Shown here: positions 43,348-53,107 of the stretch, piece after piece
Layout: each line of letters begins with the position of its first letter
Position numbering within the stretch: position 1 is the first letter of the stretch
Source: Hymenobacter sp. H14-R3
GTDB lineage: Bacteria > Bacteroidota > Bacteroidia > Cytophagales > Hymenobacteraceae
Assembly (NCBI RefSeq): GCF_030063445.1
Contig: NZ_JASITD010000012.1
Location: 1-64,000 of the forward strand
Length of the DNA: 64,000 nucleotides
Direction: 5' to 3'
Program-made: the position numbers and the translations under genes
Notes under the pieces: model-generated
Databases searched by the model: none
Told to the model about the DNA's origin: nothing
What the model saw: only the letters and a program-made list of their open reading frames with translations

Positions 43348-44076
43348 ATGGCCGTAGTACCCTATAAAGAAGACGCCGCCGATAAGAAATCGCAGGTGGC
43401 CAAGATGTTCGACAACATCGCTGGCAAGTATGACTTCCTGAACCACTTTCTGAGCGTGGGCACCGATATCTACTGGCGTCGCAAAGCCGTGGATGAGCTG
43501 CGGGCGCTACGCCCCGCCCGCATTCTGGATATTGCTACGGGCACGGCCGATTTCGCCATCGAGACGCTACGCGCCGCTGCCCCCGATGCGCACGTAACGG
43601 GCATAGACATTTCGGCTGGTATGCTGGAAGTAGGTCGCCAAAAACTGGTGGATAAGAAACTAAGCCACCGCATTAAGCTGGAGCTGGCCGACTCGGAAAA
43701 CCTGCCGTTTGGCGACGACACATTTGATGCGGTAACTGCCTCGTTTGGGGTGCGCAATTTCGCGCACCTGGAGCGCGGTCTGGCCGAAATGCGCCGCGTG
43801 CTGCGGCCGGGTGGGCAGCTCGTCATCCTGGAATTCAGCAAGCCAACAGCTTTTCCGCTCAAGCAAGCCTATAATTTTTACTTTAGCCGGGTGCTGCCGG
43901 TGTTTGGCAAGGTAATTTCCAAAGACCAGAGCGCGTACACCTACCTGCCCGCTTCGGTGCAGGCCTTTCCCGACGGTGCCGAGTTCGTGGCCATTCTGGG
44001 CCGCGTCGGCTTTACTAATCCTGCATGGCAACCCCTCACCTTCGGAATCAGCTCCATTTACACGGCGCGCAAATAA
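43348..44076 (+). CDS. ubiE: Demethylmenaquinone methyltransferase UbiE/MenG
   Basis: A 242-residue SAM-dependent C-methyltransferase finishing menaquinone synthesis. Motifs: KMFDNIAGKYDFLNHFLSVG, the SAM loop ILDIATGTADFA, ADSENLPFGDDTFD, and RPGGQLVILEFSKP. The ATG at 43348 is chosen because the next residues (MAVVPYKEDAADKKSQVAKMF) match the family; the upstream frame overlaps the preceding terminator. It overlaps the start of porT by 52 bp, so the two genes are translationally linked. Confidence 0.95.
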   Translation: MAVVPYKEDAADKKSQVAKMFDNIAGKYDFLNHFLSVGTDIYWRRKAVDELRALRPARILDIATGTADFAIETLRAAAPDAHVTGIDISAGMLEVGRQKLVDKKLSHRIKLELADSENLPFGDDTFDAVTASFGVRNFAHLERGLAEMRRVLRPGGQLVILEFSKPTAFPLKQAYNFYFSRVLPVFGKVISKDQSAYTYLPASVQAFPDGAEFVAILGRVGFTNPAWQPLTFGISSIYTARK

Positions 44077-44852
44077 CTAGTAGTTGCCTGGGCCGCGGGC
44101 TAGTCCCGCTGCTGCTATTGCTACTGCTGGCCGGCCCCGCTCTGGCCCAGCGCAAGCGCAGCGATGCTATTGACCGGAGCCGCAAGGGGCGCATCAAGGG
44201 CATTACGGTAGATAATCTCTCCAATTACAACGACCGGTTTTTTCGGCCGGGTATTTACATCGCGCCCAATTTCTCGCGCTTTTTTTTAGAGCAGTCGGCG
44301 GCCTACTTCCAAGCGGCGCAGAATGGTAAGGGTATCGCGGCCAATTCCATTATTAGCCCTGGTTTTGCCGTAGGCTTTATAGGCGATATCCGGCTGGGAG
44401 CCCCCAGCACCCCTTTTCACCTGCGCTTTGCGCCAGGCCTCAACTTTTTGACGCGCCGGGTGGAGTTTACGAGTGCCGGGGCGGGCCAGCCCGATACCAT
44501 CCGCAACCAGGAAGTAGGCACCACGCAGCTAGAGCTGCCGCTGCTGCTCAAATACCAGTCGAACCGCCGCCGCAATACGCGCTTCTACATGGTGGGGGGC
44601 ATCAAGCCCAGCATTGCCGTAACGCAGCGCCAGAGCACGCCGGCTATCAGCCAGCTAACCGTGGCGCGCAACGACGTGCTGCTGGAATATGGCTTCGGGC
44701 TGGACTTATTTTACCCATACTTCAAGTTTGGGCCCGAGTTGCGCTTTTCACATGGCCTGCGCAACATCCTGGCCCCGCGCGACAACCAGTATAGCAACAG
44801 CTTGCAGAGCTTACGCACGAACACGGTTACGCTTTATCTCAATATCGAGTAA
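44025..44852 (+). CDS. porT: Type IX secretion outer-membrane protein PorT
   Basis: A 275-residue outer-membrane beta-barrel of the PorT family, required for type IX secretion and gliding in characterised Bacteroidota. An N-terminal hydrophobic signal (LVPLLLLLLLAGPALAQ) precedes about eight amphipathic strands (for example GIYIAPNFSRFFLEQS, FHLRFAPGLNFLTRRVEF, TVTLYLNIE at the end). The start at 44025 lies inside ubiE; no ATG or GTG closer to the signal peptide was found. The ubiE-porT pairing is common in this phylum. Confidence 0.88.
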   Translation: MATPHLRNQLHLHGAQITSSCLGRGLVPLLLLLLLAGPALAQRKRSDAIDRSRKGRIKGITVDNLSNYNDRFFRPGIYIAPNFSRFFLEQSAAYFQAAQNGKGIAANSIISPGFAVGFIGDIRLGAPSTPFHLRFAPGLNFLTRRVEFTSAGAGQPDTIRNQEVGTTQLELPLLLKYQSNRRRNTRFYMVGGIKPSIAVTQRQSTPAISQLTVARNDVLLEYGFGLDLFYPYFKFGPELRFSHGLRNILAPRDNQYSNSLQSLRTNTVTLYLNIE

Positions 44853-44893
44853 ACCCAACTGGTTAGCAATAACTGTTTGTTAAATAGTATTTT

Positions 44894-45637
44894 ATGAAAA
44901 CTGCGTTTATCACAGGTGCTTCTTCCGGCATTGGCCGGGCCACGGCGGAGGCCCTGGCAAAATCGGGTTTTCAGCTGGTAGTTACGGGCCGGCGGCGTGA
45001 GCGCCTCGACGCGCTGGCGCAGGAGCTGGCCCCCACGCCGGTGCATATTCTTACCTTCGACGTGCGCGACCGGGCCGCGGTAGATGCGGCGGTGGCCACG
45101 CTGCCGGCCGAGTTTGGTCATATCGACGTACTCATCAACAACGCGGGCAACGCGCATGGGCTGAGCCCGATTCAGGACGGTGACCCGACCGACTGGGACG
45201 CCATGCTCGACGGCAACGTGAAGGGCCTGCTCTACGTGAGCCGGGCTGCGTTGCCGCGCATGGGCGAGGGTGGCTTCATCGTTAATGTAGGGTCTATTGC
45301 GGGCCACGAGGCTTACGCTAACGGCAACGTATACTGCGCCTCCAAGGCCGCCGTAGAAATGCTCACGCGCACCATGCGGCTCGACTTGCTGCCCAAAGGC
45401 ATCCGGGTGGCCGAAATAGCGCCTGGCATGGTCGAAACCGAGTTTTCGGAGGTGCGCTTCAAGGGTGACGAAGAGCGGGCGGCCAGTGTGTACAAGGGCG
45501 TGCAAGCGCTGCAAGCCGCTGACATCGCCGATATTATCCAGTTTATGGTAACGCGCCCGCCGCATGTGCAAATTGCCCAGGTAATAGTATTCCCAGCGGC
45601 GCAGGCCGCTGCAACTGCGGTACGCCGTGAGGGATAA
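44894..45637 (+). CDS. Short-chain dehydrogenase/reductase
   Basis: A 247-residue classical SDR (YdfG-like). The NAD(P) loop is TGASSGIGRA, with NNAGNA in the middle. The catalytic Ser is in VGSIAGH, and Tyr and Lys in YCASK. The Arg pair after the first strand (VTGRRRERLD) suggests NADPH. Substrate unknown; related enzymes oxidise 3-hydroxy acids such as L-allo-threonine. Starts 41 bp after porT. Confidence 0.93.
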   Translation: MKTAFITGASSGIGRATAEALAKSGFQLVVTGRRRERLDALAQELAPTPVHILTFDVRDRAAVDAAVATLPAEFGHIDVLINNAGNAHGLSPIQDGDPTDWDAMLDGNVKGLLYVSRAALPRMGEGGFIVNVGSIAGHEAYANGNVYCASKAAVEMLTRTMRLDLLPKGIRVAEIAPGMVETEFSEVRFKGDEERAASVYKGVQALQAADIADIIQFMVTRPPHVQIAQVIVFPAAQAAATAVRREG

Positions 45638-45839
45638 GATTTTAGTAATGAGCTAGTTGCAGCTAATTAGAATGTAATTGGTGAAAGGGGTGGTTACATA
45701 GAGCTTGTGAAAAACTTCGCAGCTCGGCGTAACGCCCCTTTTAATGCTTAACTACCTGTAATATAACGCACGTAAAGGCCACCCGAACAGGCGTTGGGCG
45801 GGCTGCCAACTCCCGCCCGCCCGCCCGGCCCAATGCTTA

Positions 45840-46490
45840 TCAGCCGGCCAGCTCGTGTAGTAGCGGGCCGTGCAGCGCGTGGCCGCCCGCAAAGCCAAAC
45901 GTACGAACTATGGCGCCGTGCGCTTGCAGGGTATCGGCTTGCTGCTGAATTTGTTCGGGGCTTAGGTATTCGTCGGCGTCGCCGCAGACTACGTCAACGG
46001 GCAGGCCGGGTAGCAGGTTGGCGGCGGGTAGCGTATCGGCCGGAAAATCACCGGCCCACAGCACCAGCCGGCGCGGGCACCAGCCCTGGGTGCTGGCCAC
46101 GTGCACAAGCCAGCGGCTGGCAGTAGCCGTGCCCTGCGAGAAACCTAGTACCGTAACTTCTGCGTCTGGGGCGGCCGCCAGTAGCGGGTTCAGGATGGCC
46201 GTGAGGTAGGCGCACTGGTCATGCAATTCGGCCAAGCGGTCGGCGCGGGTCATCCACGAGGCGCCAATGCGGCCATCGGTGCCGCGCAGATAGAAGCGGG
46301 AGAGGGCCTCGGGCGCCACCACGACCGTGCCCGCTACGTCGGCGGCGTGCAGCGGCCTGAAGTGCCGGATAAAGTATTCGGCCAACTGCCCGTAGCCGTG
46401 CAAAACTATCCACAGCCGCCGGGTAGCGGGCGAAGCCTCGCCTAGCTGCTGGTAGCGCGCCGTGCGCGCTACGGAAATATGGTGTTCCAC
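45840..46490 (-). CDS. Alpha/beta-hydrolase, carboxylesterase-like
   Basis: A 216-residue serine hydrolase of the phospholipase/carboxylesterase type. The triad is visible: Ser in GFSQGT, Asp in VCGDADEYL and His in FAGGHALHG. The oxyanion region is IVLHGYGQ. No signal peptide, so cytosolic. Substrate unknown. Confidence 0.88.
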   Translation of the reverse strand: MEHHISVARTARYQQLGEASPATRRLWIVLHGYGQLAEYFIRHFRPLHAADVAGTVVVAPEALSRFYLRGTDGRIGASWMTRADRLAELHDQCAYLTAILNPLLAAAPDAEVTVLGFSQGTATASRWLVHVASTQGWCPRRLVLWAGDFPADTLPAANLLPGLPVDVVCGDADEYLSPEQIQQQADTLQAHGAIVRTFGFAGGHALHGPLLHELAG

Positions 46491-46522
46491 GCGACCTGAA
46501 AAAGTAGGGATAAATGCGCTGG

Positions 46523-47191
46523 CTAACCCCGGCGACCAAAAATGGCGCTACCCACCCGAATAAGCGTGCTGCCCTCAGCCAGTGCCCAGGCGTAGTCAGC
46601 GCTCATGCCCATGGATAGTTCGCGAAAGTATTCACTATCTGCAAAATACGTGGATTTAAGGTACTCAAAATGTTGGCGGAGCTGCTTAAATTCCCCACGC
46701 ACCAGCGCCTCATCGGGCGAATTGGTAGCGATGCCCATTACGCCGGTCAGGCGCACGTGGCGCATGGCCTGGTATTCGGGCGACTGCAAAATAGCCTCGG
46801 CTTCGGCTAGGCTTAGGCCGGTTTTGGTTTCTTCCTTGGCAATGTGAAATTGCAGCAGGCCACAAATAATCCGGTTGTGCTTCGCAGCTTGCTTGTCCAT
46901 CTCTTGCAGCAGGCGCAGGCTGTCCACGCTTTCCACGGTGTGCACGAAAGAAGCCAGGTATTTTACCTTATTGGTCTGAAGCTGACCAATTTGGTGCCAC
47001 TCTACGTCGGCAGGCAATTCGGGGTGCTTAGCGGCCATTTCCTGCACCCGGTTTTCGCCGAAGATACGCGCGCCGGCCGCGTAAGCCTCGCGCAGCATCT
47101 CCACGGGGTGAGTTTTGGTAACGACAACTAGGCGGGCAGGTGTACCGGCTAGCTTTTGCTCGAAAGCGATGATATTGTCAGCGATGGACAC
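46523..47191 (-). CDS. YggS-family PLP homeostasis protein
   Basis: A 222-residue PLP-binding protein (PLPBP/YggS/ProY) that buffers pyridoxal phosphate; no enzymatic reaction is known. The PLP Lys is in VVVTKTHP. Family segments are FGENRVQEM, WHQIGQLQTNKVKYL, VESVDSLRLLQEMD and the final LSMGMSADYAWALAEGSTLIRVGSAIFG. No ATG is available; GTG at 47191 or TTG at 47200 are the candidates, and GTG is used here. Confidence 0.93.
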   Translation of the reverse strand: MSIADNIIAFEQKLAGTPARLVVVTKTHPVEMLREAYAAGARIFGENRVQEMAAKHPELPADVEWHQIGQLQTNKVKYLASFVHTVESVDSLRLLQEMDKQAAKHNRIICGLLQFHIAKEETKTGLSLAEAEAILQSPEYQAMRHVRLTGVMGIATNSPDEALVRGEFKQLRQHFEYLKSTYFADSEYFRELSMGMSADYAWALAEGSTLIRVGSAIFGRRG

Positions 47192-47354
47192 GGGATGCAA
47201 TGCTTAATTTTTAATGATTAACGGGTAATTGACCGATGCCTAACAAGTCATTGGGTAGTGGTTAAGTTGGTGTAATACAGCATTATGACTAATATACATC
47301 AGATTATCAAGTAGTTGTGTCGCGTATTAAATCTTAAAATTAATTGTTACCAAC

Positions 47355-48368
47355 TCAGTCTTCCAGCACATTAGTCATGAATGTGCTGCGCAGCGCCAGC
47401 CACAGTAGCCAGAGCACAATGCCCAAGCCTAGATAAGGGCGATAAAAATCCTGCACGCTGCGGTAGCGCTGGGTGCGGATATCGGACTTTTCCAGCCGGT
47501 TGATTTCGCCAAAAACGCGGCTGAGCGCGGCATTGTCGGTGGCCCGGAAGAAGCGGCCGTCGGCGGCCTGGGCCAGCTGCCGCATGGTGGTTTCGTCGAG
47601 GCGGGTTTGCACGTAGCGGGGCTTGCCGGTACTAGAGTCGCGGCCGTAGGGCACGAAGCCATCTTCACCTAACCCAATGGTATAGAGTCGAATACTATAA
47701 GCATGGGCTAGCTGTGCGGCCAGCAGCGGGTCGAGGCTGCCAGCGTTGCTTTCGCCGTCGGAGAGCAGCACGCAGATGCGCGATTTGGCCGGCGACTCGC
47801 GCAGCCGGTTGATGGCCACGCCCAGCGCCGTGCCGATGGCCGTGCCATCGTCGTCGATAAGGCCGGGGCGCAGGCTGCGCAGGTTGTCGAGCAGCAGGTC
47901 GTAGTCGGTGGTGAGGGGCACCAGCGAATAGGCCTGCCCGGCAAAGGCCACCAGCCCGAGCCGGTCGCCGGCCCGGCGCTGCACAAAGCGGCGCGCCAGG
48001 CGTTTGGCGGCTTCGAGGCGGGTAGGCTTGAGGTCCTCAATCTCCATGCTGCCCGATACGTCGATGGCCAGCACAATGTCAACGCCCTGGCCCGTTTGGG
48101 TAAGGTGCTCGCTGGGGCGTTGGGGGCGCGCCACGGCGATTATCAGCAGCACCATGCTCAGCGCCAGCACGATAACCGGAACGAAGCGCAGCCCGGCCCG
48201 CCAGTCGGGCCGGATGCCGCCCGGCCCGAAGGCCACCACCACCTGCCGCCGCCGCCGGGCCAATAGCCCGCGCAGCAGCGGTAGCAGGGGCACCAGGGCC
48301 AGCAGCAGCAGCAGGCGCGGGTGTTGCCACTCGTAGCTGGCCAGGGTGGCGTAGGAAAAGAGATTCAT
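47355..48368 (-). CDS. BatA-like VWA membrane protein
   Basis: A 337-residue inner-membrane protein of the Bacteroides aerotolerance (Bat) type. N-terminal helices (LLLLLALVPLLPLLRGLL and VIVLALSMVLLIIAVA) are followed by a VWA domain with MIDAS DVSGS (about residue 104) and LLSDGESNAG, and a final helix (YLGLGIVLWLLWLAL). In other Bacteroidota it is part of a bat operon with MoxR and DUF58 genes; none is adjacent here. The only AAA+/VWA pair in the window is 19 kb away. Confidence 0.9.
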   Translation of the reverse strand: MNLFSYATLASYEWQHPRLLLLLALVPLLPLLRGLLARRRRQVVVAFGPGGIRPDWRAGLRFVPVIVLALSMVLLIIAVARPQRPSEHLTQTGQGVDIVLAIDVSGSMEIEDLKPTRLEAAKRLARRFVQRRAGDRLGLVAFAGQAYSLVPLTTDYDLLLDNLRSLRPGLIDDDGTAIGTALGVAINRLRESPAKSRICVLLSDGESNAGSLDPLLAAQLAHAYSIRLYTIGLGEDGFVPYGRDSSTGKPRYVQTRLDETTMRQLAQAADGRFFRATDNAALSRVFGEINRLEKSDIRTQRYRSVQDFYRPYLGLGIVLWLLWLALRSTFMTNVLED

Positions 48369-48476
48369 GCAAAAAGGGCCAGAAGGCGCAAATTACGGCC
48401 ATTCGTGAACTCGGGTCGGCGGGCCACCGGCCGTAGGGTACCTTTGACCAGACCTTATGCCCTCGCGGCCGGCCCC

Positions 48477-49136
48477 ATGATTCGTACCGTAATTTTTGAT
48501 ATGGATGGCGTCATTATCGACACCGAGCCCATCCACCACCACGCCTTCATAACCCTGTTTGCCGAGTTAGGTATCACCGTCTCGGATGCGCTATACGCCT
48601 CATTTTTAGGCTCTTCTACGCGTAATGTATTTCAGCACCTGAAGCAGGAATTTAATTTGTCGCAGTCGGTAGCTGCGTTGCTGCTGCGCAAGCGGGAGCT
48701 ATTTAACAAGGCGTTTGATGAAGATGCGGACCTCGATTTGCTGCCCGGGGCGCGGGCGCTGATTGAGGATATCCAGCAGCACGGCGTGCAACTGGTGGTA
48801 GCCTCGTCGGCCTCTAAGGCCACTATAGCGCGGGTGTTTAACCGATTCGGGTTAGGTCCGTATTTTTCGCATATCGTTAGCGGTGAGGACTTTGAACAGT
48901 CGAAACCCAACCCCGCCATTTTTCTGCACGCGGCGGCCCTGGCCGAAACACCCGTTACCGAGTGCATCGTTATCGAAGATTCGGCCAATGGCGTGGCGGC
49001 GGCCAAGGCGGCTGGTATCTACTGCATTGGCTACGCCAGCCCGCACTCGACCGGGCAGGATTTGCGGTTGGCCAACCGCGTAATTCAACACTTTTCGGAG
49101 ATTTCGGCGGTCGGGATTCAAGCAATTGTAGGGTGA
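48477..49136 (+). CDS. HAD hydrolase, beta-phosphoglucomutase/phosphatase type
   Basis: A 219-residue HAD-superfamily enzyme with a helical cap. Motif I is FDMDGVIIDTEP with nucleophile and acid/base Asp, motif II is VVASSAS, motif III is SKPNPAIF and motif IV is EDSANGV. Substrates of this class are sugar phosphates. The start at 48477 (MIRTVIFDMDG) is canonical. The stop codon lies in a degenerate GGTAAGC-type 3'-end element. Confidence 0.93.
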   Translation: MIRTVIFDMDGVIIDTEPIHHHAFITLFAELGITVSDALYASFLGSSTRNVFQHLKQEFNLSQSVAALLLRKRELFNKAFDEDADLDLLPGARALIEDIQQHGVQLVVASSASKATIARVFNRFGLGPYFSHIVSGEDFEQSKPNPAIFLHAAALAETPVTECIVIEDSANGVAAAKAAGIYCIGYASPHSTGQDLRLANRVIQHFSEISAVGIQAIVG

Positions 49137-49152
49137 TCTATAGCTTGCCGGC
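49125..49152 (+). repeat. Degenerate 3'-end element after the HAD gene
   Basis: TTGTAGGGTGATCTATAGC... resembles ATGTAGGGTAAGCTTTAGC with several changes. It again includes the stop codon of the preceding gene. Confidence 0.45.
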
Positions 49153-49352
49153 GGGCAGCTAGCGCCGCTGCCCGCGCCCAGCAGCTTGCTGACGAGTAGG
49201 TAATCAGCTGGCTTCGTGCGGGACGACAACGCAGCGCGGTGGGACATGATAGCGTATGAAGCGCAGTTGTCACGGCTTCGGCATTATGCTATTTTTTAAG
49301 AAGTTACGGGGAATATAAAAAGTATTTCGATAACGCAGAGTTGTTTAGACAA

Positions 49353-49390
49353 TAAAAAAGTCGCGTGATACAGCACTTTTCGGCGCGACT
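49353..49390 (-). terminator. Terminator of the DUF4846 gene
   Basis: On the minus strand AGTCGCG and CGCGACT pair across an 18-nt loop and are followed by a T-run. It lies just beyond the 3'-end element. Confidence 0.75.
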
Positions 49391-49417
49391 GGCGGCAAGC
49401 TAAAGCTTACCCTACAT
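49391..49417 (-). repeat. 3'-end element after the DUF4846 gene
   Basis: On the minus strand AATGTAGGGTAAGCTTTAGC continues into TTGCCGCC, starting right after the stop codon. It is almost identical to the copies after fbp and the AAA+ gene and has the same orientation relative to its gene. Confidence 0.75.
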
Positions 49418-50266
49418 TCAGTCGAGGCGACCGAGTTCGGCGCGGCCGAACGTCCACTCGGGCGTGTCGAACTCCGCTTCGGCCGGGCCGGGTACGGCAA
49501 ACCAGGCGCCCAGCGCCGGGCGGCTCACGTTGCGCAGCAGGTGAATATTCTGGGCTGGCATGTAGCTCTGCATCAACAAAATATACCGTTGGCCAGAGCG
49601 CGGATTTTCGGCCACATCGGCTACCAATACGGCGTGACCGGGGCTGCCACCGTGCACCAACACATCGCCGGGCTGTACCTGGGCCAGCGCCACTGGCTGC
49701 ACCTCGCGGCTTAGTGAGAGCGTGCCTGCGTAGCCAAATACCGGCAGCAGGTAGCGGCCCAGCGCCGCGTGAGTGGGCGCTTCGGCCGGCTTAGGCGCGG
49801 GGCCGACTTGCTCGCCCCGCACCCGAAAGGTGGTGCCAGCCACGTAGTCCGAAAACCAGGCGTCGTAGCCGGTGGTTAGGTGAAAGTGAATTTTATTCGG
49901 GTTGACGCCAAACAAGTACTCGGCCCGCAGCCGCATCACAGCGTCGGCGCACTGCTGTAAGTCCTTGGTGCCAGGGTCGATGTCTACTACGGCGGCTACT
50001 ACTGCTTGATTATTTTTTAGCTGCCCATTGTAGAGCCGTGCTGGGGTACCGGCGGGCCGCAGCGGCAGCCCACGCAGCCACGCGCCCCACGAGCCGTTTG
50101 CTACGGCCACGCGCTGGCAGCCGGCCGGCGGCGCAATGCGCCGGGCCAAGCTTTGGGCGGCGGCTGGCGGCGTAGTGAGCCACGGGTACGTGGGGGCGGG
50201 GGCCGGGGGCCGGGCAGCCGGCGCGGTGCTCAGCAGTAAGCCTAAGCCAAGGTATTTGAGAATCAT
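49418..50266 (-). CDS. DUF4846 secreted protein
   Basis: A 282-residue protein with an N-terminal signal (MILKYLGLGLLLSTAPAA). DUF4846 signatures are NGSWGAWLRGLPLRPAGTPA, VVAAVVDIDPGTKDLQQCAD, IHFHLTTGYDAWFSDYVAG and PGDVLVHGGSPGHAVLVADV. The late HGGSPGHAVLV and the preceding Asp/Cys residues suggest an NlpC/P60-like enzyme fold, but this is only an impression. Function unknown. Confidence 0.88.
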   Translation of the reverse strand: MILKYLGLGLLLSTAPAARPPAPAPTYPWLTTPPAAAQSLARRIAPPAGCQRVAVANGSWGAWLRGLPLRPAGTPARLYNGQLKNNQAVVAAVVDIDPGTKDLQQCADAVMRLRAEYLFGVNPNKIHFHLTTGYDAWFSDYVAGTTFRVRGEQVGPAPKPAEAPTHAALGRYLLPVFGYAGTLSLSREVQPVALAQVQPGDVLVHGGSPGHAVLVADVAENPRSGQRYILLMQSYMPAQNIHLLRNVSRPALGAWFAVPGPAEAEFDTPEWTFGRAELGRLD

Positions 50267-50324
50267 GAGCTAGAGAACTAAAACCGGTACTGTAACGCAC
50301 TAGTAATCACAAATTGTACTACGC

Positions 50325-50353
50325 AAAAGAGCCCCGCCTATTGGGCGAGGCTC
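50325..50353 (-). terminator. Terminator of topA
   Basis: Minus-strand stem GAGCCTCGCC / GGCGGGGCTC (with a G-T pair) followed by TTTT, about 25 bp after the stop codon. Confidence 0.75.
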
Positions 50354-50375
50354 TGATACTTTTAGGCGGGGCAAT

Positions 50376-52874
50376 TTATTCAGTAGCCGCAGCCTTCTTA
50401 GTTGCGGCTGGCTTTTTGGCTGCCGTGGTGGGCTTTTTGGCCGGCGCTTTTTTCTTAGCCGCTGGCTTCTTAGCCGCCGGAGCTTTGGCCGCCTTTTTAG
50501 CGGGGGCGTCGGCTTCCTTGGCGGGTTTTTCGGCGGCGGCTTTCTTGCCGAAGCGGCCACCTTTGGCGGGCTTGTCGGGCGTGGCGGCGGCTAGCTCCAG
50601 GCAGCGCTCCAGCGTGAGCTCGGTGGGTTCTTCGCCCTTCGGAATCTTCACATTTTTCTTGCCAGCTACGATATAAGGGCCAAAGCGTCCGTTAAGAACC
50701 TGGATGTCAGCGTTTTCCTCGAAGCTCTTAATCAGGCGCTCGGCATCCAGCTTGCGCTTGGCTTCGATGAGCACTACGGCTTCCTCGCCCGTGATGGTGT
50801 GGGGGTCCTGCTCCTTGGTGAGCGAATAGAACTTGCTGTCGTGGCGGATGTAGGGGCCGAAGCGGCCGAGTGCGGCCGTCATGGCTTTGTCCTCAAAATC
50901 GCCTATCGCGCGCGGCAGCTTAAATAAATCCAGCGCCTCTTCCAGGGTGATGGTTTCGATAAACATGCCTTTGCGCAGGTTGGCGTAGGCGGGCTTGGTT
51001 TCGCCTTCGGTGTCGCCCAGCGCCACGTAGGGGCCGTATTTGCCGAGGCGGGCGGTTATTTTCTCGCCCGTTTCGGGGTGCAGGCCAATTTCGCGGGTAC
51101 TGCTAAGGGTGCTGCGGTCAATGTCCTGGCCGCGCTCTACGCTCTTGTGAAACGGCTCGTAGAAGCCGGCCAGCATGTGGCTCCAATCCTCGCGGCCGTT
51201 GGCAATCTGGTCAAACTCATCCTCCACCTTGGCCGTGAACTGGAAGTCCACGATGTCGGGGAAGTGGTCGACCAGGAAGTCGGTGACTACTAAGGCGGTA
51301 TCGGTCGGAAACAGCTTGGCTTTATCTGCGCCATAGACTTCGGGGCGCTGCTCGGTCGTTACCTCGTTGCCCACCAAAGCCAGCGCGTAAATCTTGCGTT
51401 CCTTGCCATCGCGCGACTCTTTTTCGACGTAACCGCGCTTCTGCACCACGCTGATGGTGGGAGCGTAGGTGCTGGGGCGGCCGATGCCCATTTCCTCCAG
51501 CTTTTTGACCAGCGACGCCTCGGTGTAGCGGGCGGGCGGGCTCGAAAAGCGCTCAGTGGCGGTGAGGGTTTGCAGGGGCATATCCTGGCCCACGCTCAGC
51601 GGCGGCAGGCCACGCGAAAACGAGCTTTCACCATCGCTGGGCGCGTCCTCATCGTCCTTGCTTTCGGCATAGGCTTTCAGAAAGCCCTCAAACGTAATGA
51701 CCTCACCAGTAGCCGAAAATGTAGTGCCCGGCTGGGTACTGATACCAATAATGGCCGTGGTGCGCTCGATGAGCGCGTCGGCCATCTGCGAGCCCATGGC
51801 GCGCTTGCGAATGAGGTCGTAGAGGCGCTGTTCCGAGGCATCGGCCCCGGCTTTCAGCAGCGTGAAATCGGTGGGGCGAATGGCTTCGTGGGCTTCCTGC
51901 GCGCTGGCCGACTTGGTTTTGAACTGGCGCTCCAAGGCGTATTCGGCCCCGTAGGCGGCCGTAATGGCCTCCGTGGCACCCTTGCGGGCCTCTTCCGACA
52001 GGTTTACTGAGTCGGTTCGCATGTAGCTGATGCGGCCGGCTTCGTACAGCTTTTGGGCCACCGTCATGGTTTGGGCCACCGAGAAGCCCAGCTTGCGCGA
52101 GGCTTCCTGCTGCAACGTACTCGTGGTGAACGGCGCGGCGGGCGTGCGCTTGCCCGGTTTTTTGTCGAGGCTATTAATACTGTATGTCGCCCCGATGCAG
52201 CGCGTGAGGAAAGCCTCGGCCTCCTCGCGGGTTTTGTAGCGGGTCGGCAATTCGGCCTCCAGGGTGGTGCCCTGGCCGGCGTCGAAGCGCGCCACGATGC
52301 GGTAGGCGCTGGCGCTGGTGTGCTTGTTGATTTCGCGCTCGCGGTCTACCACCAGGCGCACGGCCACGCTCTGCACGCGGCCCGCCGAGAGGCCAGCTTT
52401 TACCTTGCGCCACAGCACGGGGCTCAGCTCAAAACCCACCAGGCGGTCGAGCACGCGGCGGGCCTGCTGGGCATTTACCAGGTTGATATTAATCTCGCGC
52501 GGGTTCTGGATGGCGGCCAGAATAGCGGGCTTGGTAATCTCGCGAAACACGATGCGCTTCGTCTTCTCTGCCTTGAGGTTAAGCGTCTCGGCCAAGTGCC
52601 ACGAAATGGCTTCGCCCTCGCGGTCATCGTCACTCGCCAGCCACACCATCTCGGCTTCCTTCGACAGTTTTTTGAGCTGCGAAATGAGCTCGCGCTTGTC
52701 GGCATCGACCACGTAGGTGGGCTTGAAACCGTTGGCCACGTCCACGGCATTGTTGTCCTTGGGCAGGTCGCGGACGTGCCCGTAGCTGGAGCGCACCACA
52801 AAGTCGGGGCCGAGGTAGCCTTCAATGGTTTTGGCCTTGGCGGGCGACTCGACAATAACTAGATTCTTGACCAT
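50376..52874 (-). CDS. topA: DNA topoisomerase I
   Basis: An 832-residue type IA topoisomerase relaxing negative supercoils. Toprim domain: [18 protein letters not shown] and [11 protein letters not shown]. The active-site Tyr is in [11 protein letters not shown] (about residue 300). The C-terminal part has topoisomerase C-terminal repeats ([37 protein letters not shown]) without Cys4 zinc fingers and ends in a Lys/Ala/Pro-rich tail of about 70 residues likely to bind DNA non-specifically. The start at 52874 ([13 protein letters not shown]) is canonical; the longer frame upstream is not conserved in type. Confidence 0.97.
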   Translation of the reverse strand: MVKNLVIVESPAKAKTIEGYLGPDFVVRSSYGHVRDLPKDNNAVDVANGFKPTYVVDADKRELISQLKKLSKEAEMVWLASDDDREGEAISWHLAETLNLKAEKTKRIVFREITKPAILAAIQNPREININLVNAQQARRVLDRLVGFELSPVLWRKVKAGLSAGRVQSVAVRLVVDREREINKHTSASAYRIVARFDAGQGTTLEAELPTRYKTREEAEAFLTRCIGATYSINSLDKKPGKRTPAAPFTTSTLQQEASRKLGFSVAQTMTVAQKLYEAGRISYMRTDSVNLSEEARKGATEAITAAYGAEYALERQFKTKSASAQEAHEAIRPTDFTLLKAGADASEQRLYDLIRKRAMGSQMADALIERTTAIIGISTQPGTTFSATGEVITFEGFLKAYAESKDDEDAPSDGESSFSRGLPPLSVGQDMPLQTLTATERFSSPPARYTEASLVKKLEEMGIGRPSTYAPTISVVQKRGYVEKESRDGKERKIYALALVGNEVTTEQRPEVYGADKAKLFPTDTALVVTDFLVDHFPDIVDFQFTAKVEDEFDQIANGREDWSHMLAGFYEPFHKSVERGQDIDRSTLSSTREIGLHPETGEKITARLGKYGPYVALGDTEGETKPAYANLRKGMFIETITLEEALDLFKLPRAIGDFEDKAMTAALGRFGPYIRHDSKFYSLTKEQDPHTITGEEAVVLIEAKRKLDAERLIKSFEENADIQVLNGRFGPYIVAGKKNVKIPKGEEPTELTLERCLELAAATPDKPAKGGRFGKKAAAEKPAKEADAPAKKAAKAPAAKKPAAKKKAPAKKPTTAAKKPAATKKAAATE

Positions 52875-53024
52875 GCGGAACGAATAGGAGCGGGGAAACA
52901 GGCTGGCGTTGGATGAAATTAACGCGGACCTGCCCCGAAAAGTTAAAAACGGGGACAAAGATGCACGGCTAAAGCCAACCCGGCGCCAACTCAGAGCTGC
53001 AAGCTACCTTCGAACCAGCCAGCA

Positions 53025-53054
53025 TTGTCGGATTGCCTCGCGCACCTACTTTTG
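53025..53054 (+). promoter_or_regulatory. Promoter of the chemosensory operon
   Basis: TTG at 53025-53027, a 19-bp spacer and TACTTTTG at 53047-53054 match the Bacteroidota consensus. Transcription would start near 53061, which rules out the upstream start at 53033 and supports the receptor ATG at 53108. Confidence 0.7.
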
Positions 53055-53107
53055 TTGGTATCCACTGCGGGCCCCCGCTCGCCCCACCTTCTCTGCGTCC
53101 TCCCCAC

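Noticed and set aside
44025..44076. Overlap of porT with ubiE as a sign of a wrong start
   Set aside because: No later ATG or GTG keeps the signal peptide, and overlapping starts are common for translationally coupled genes.
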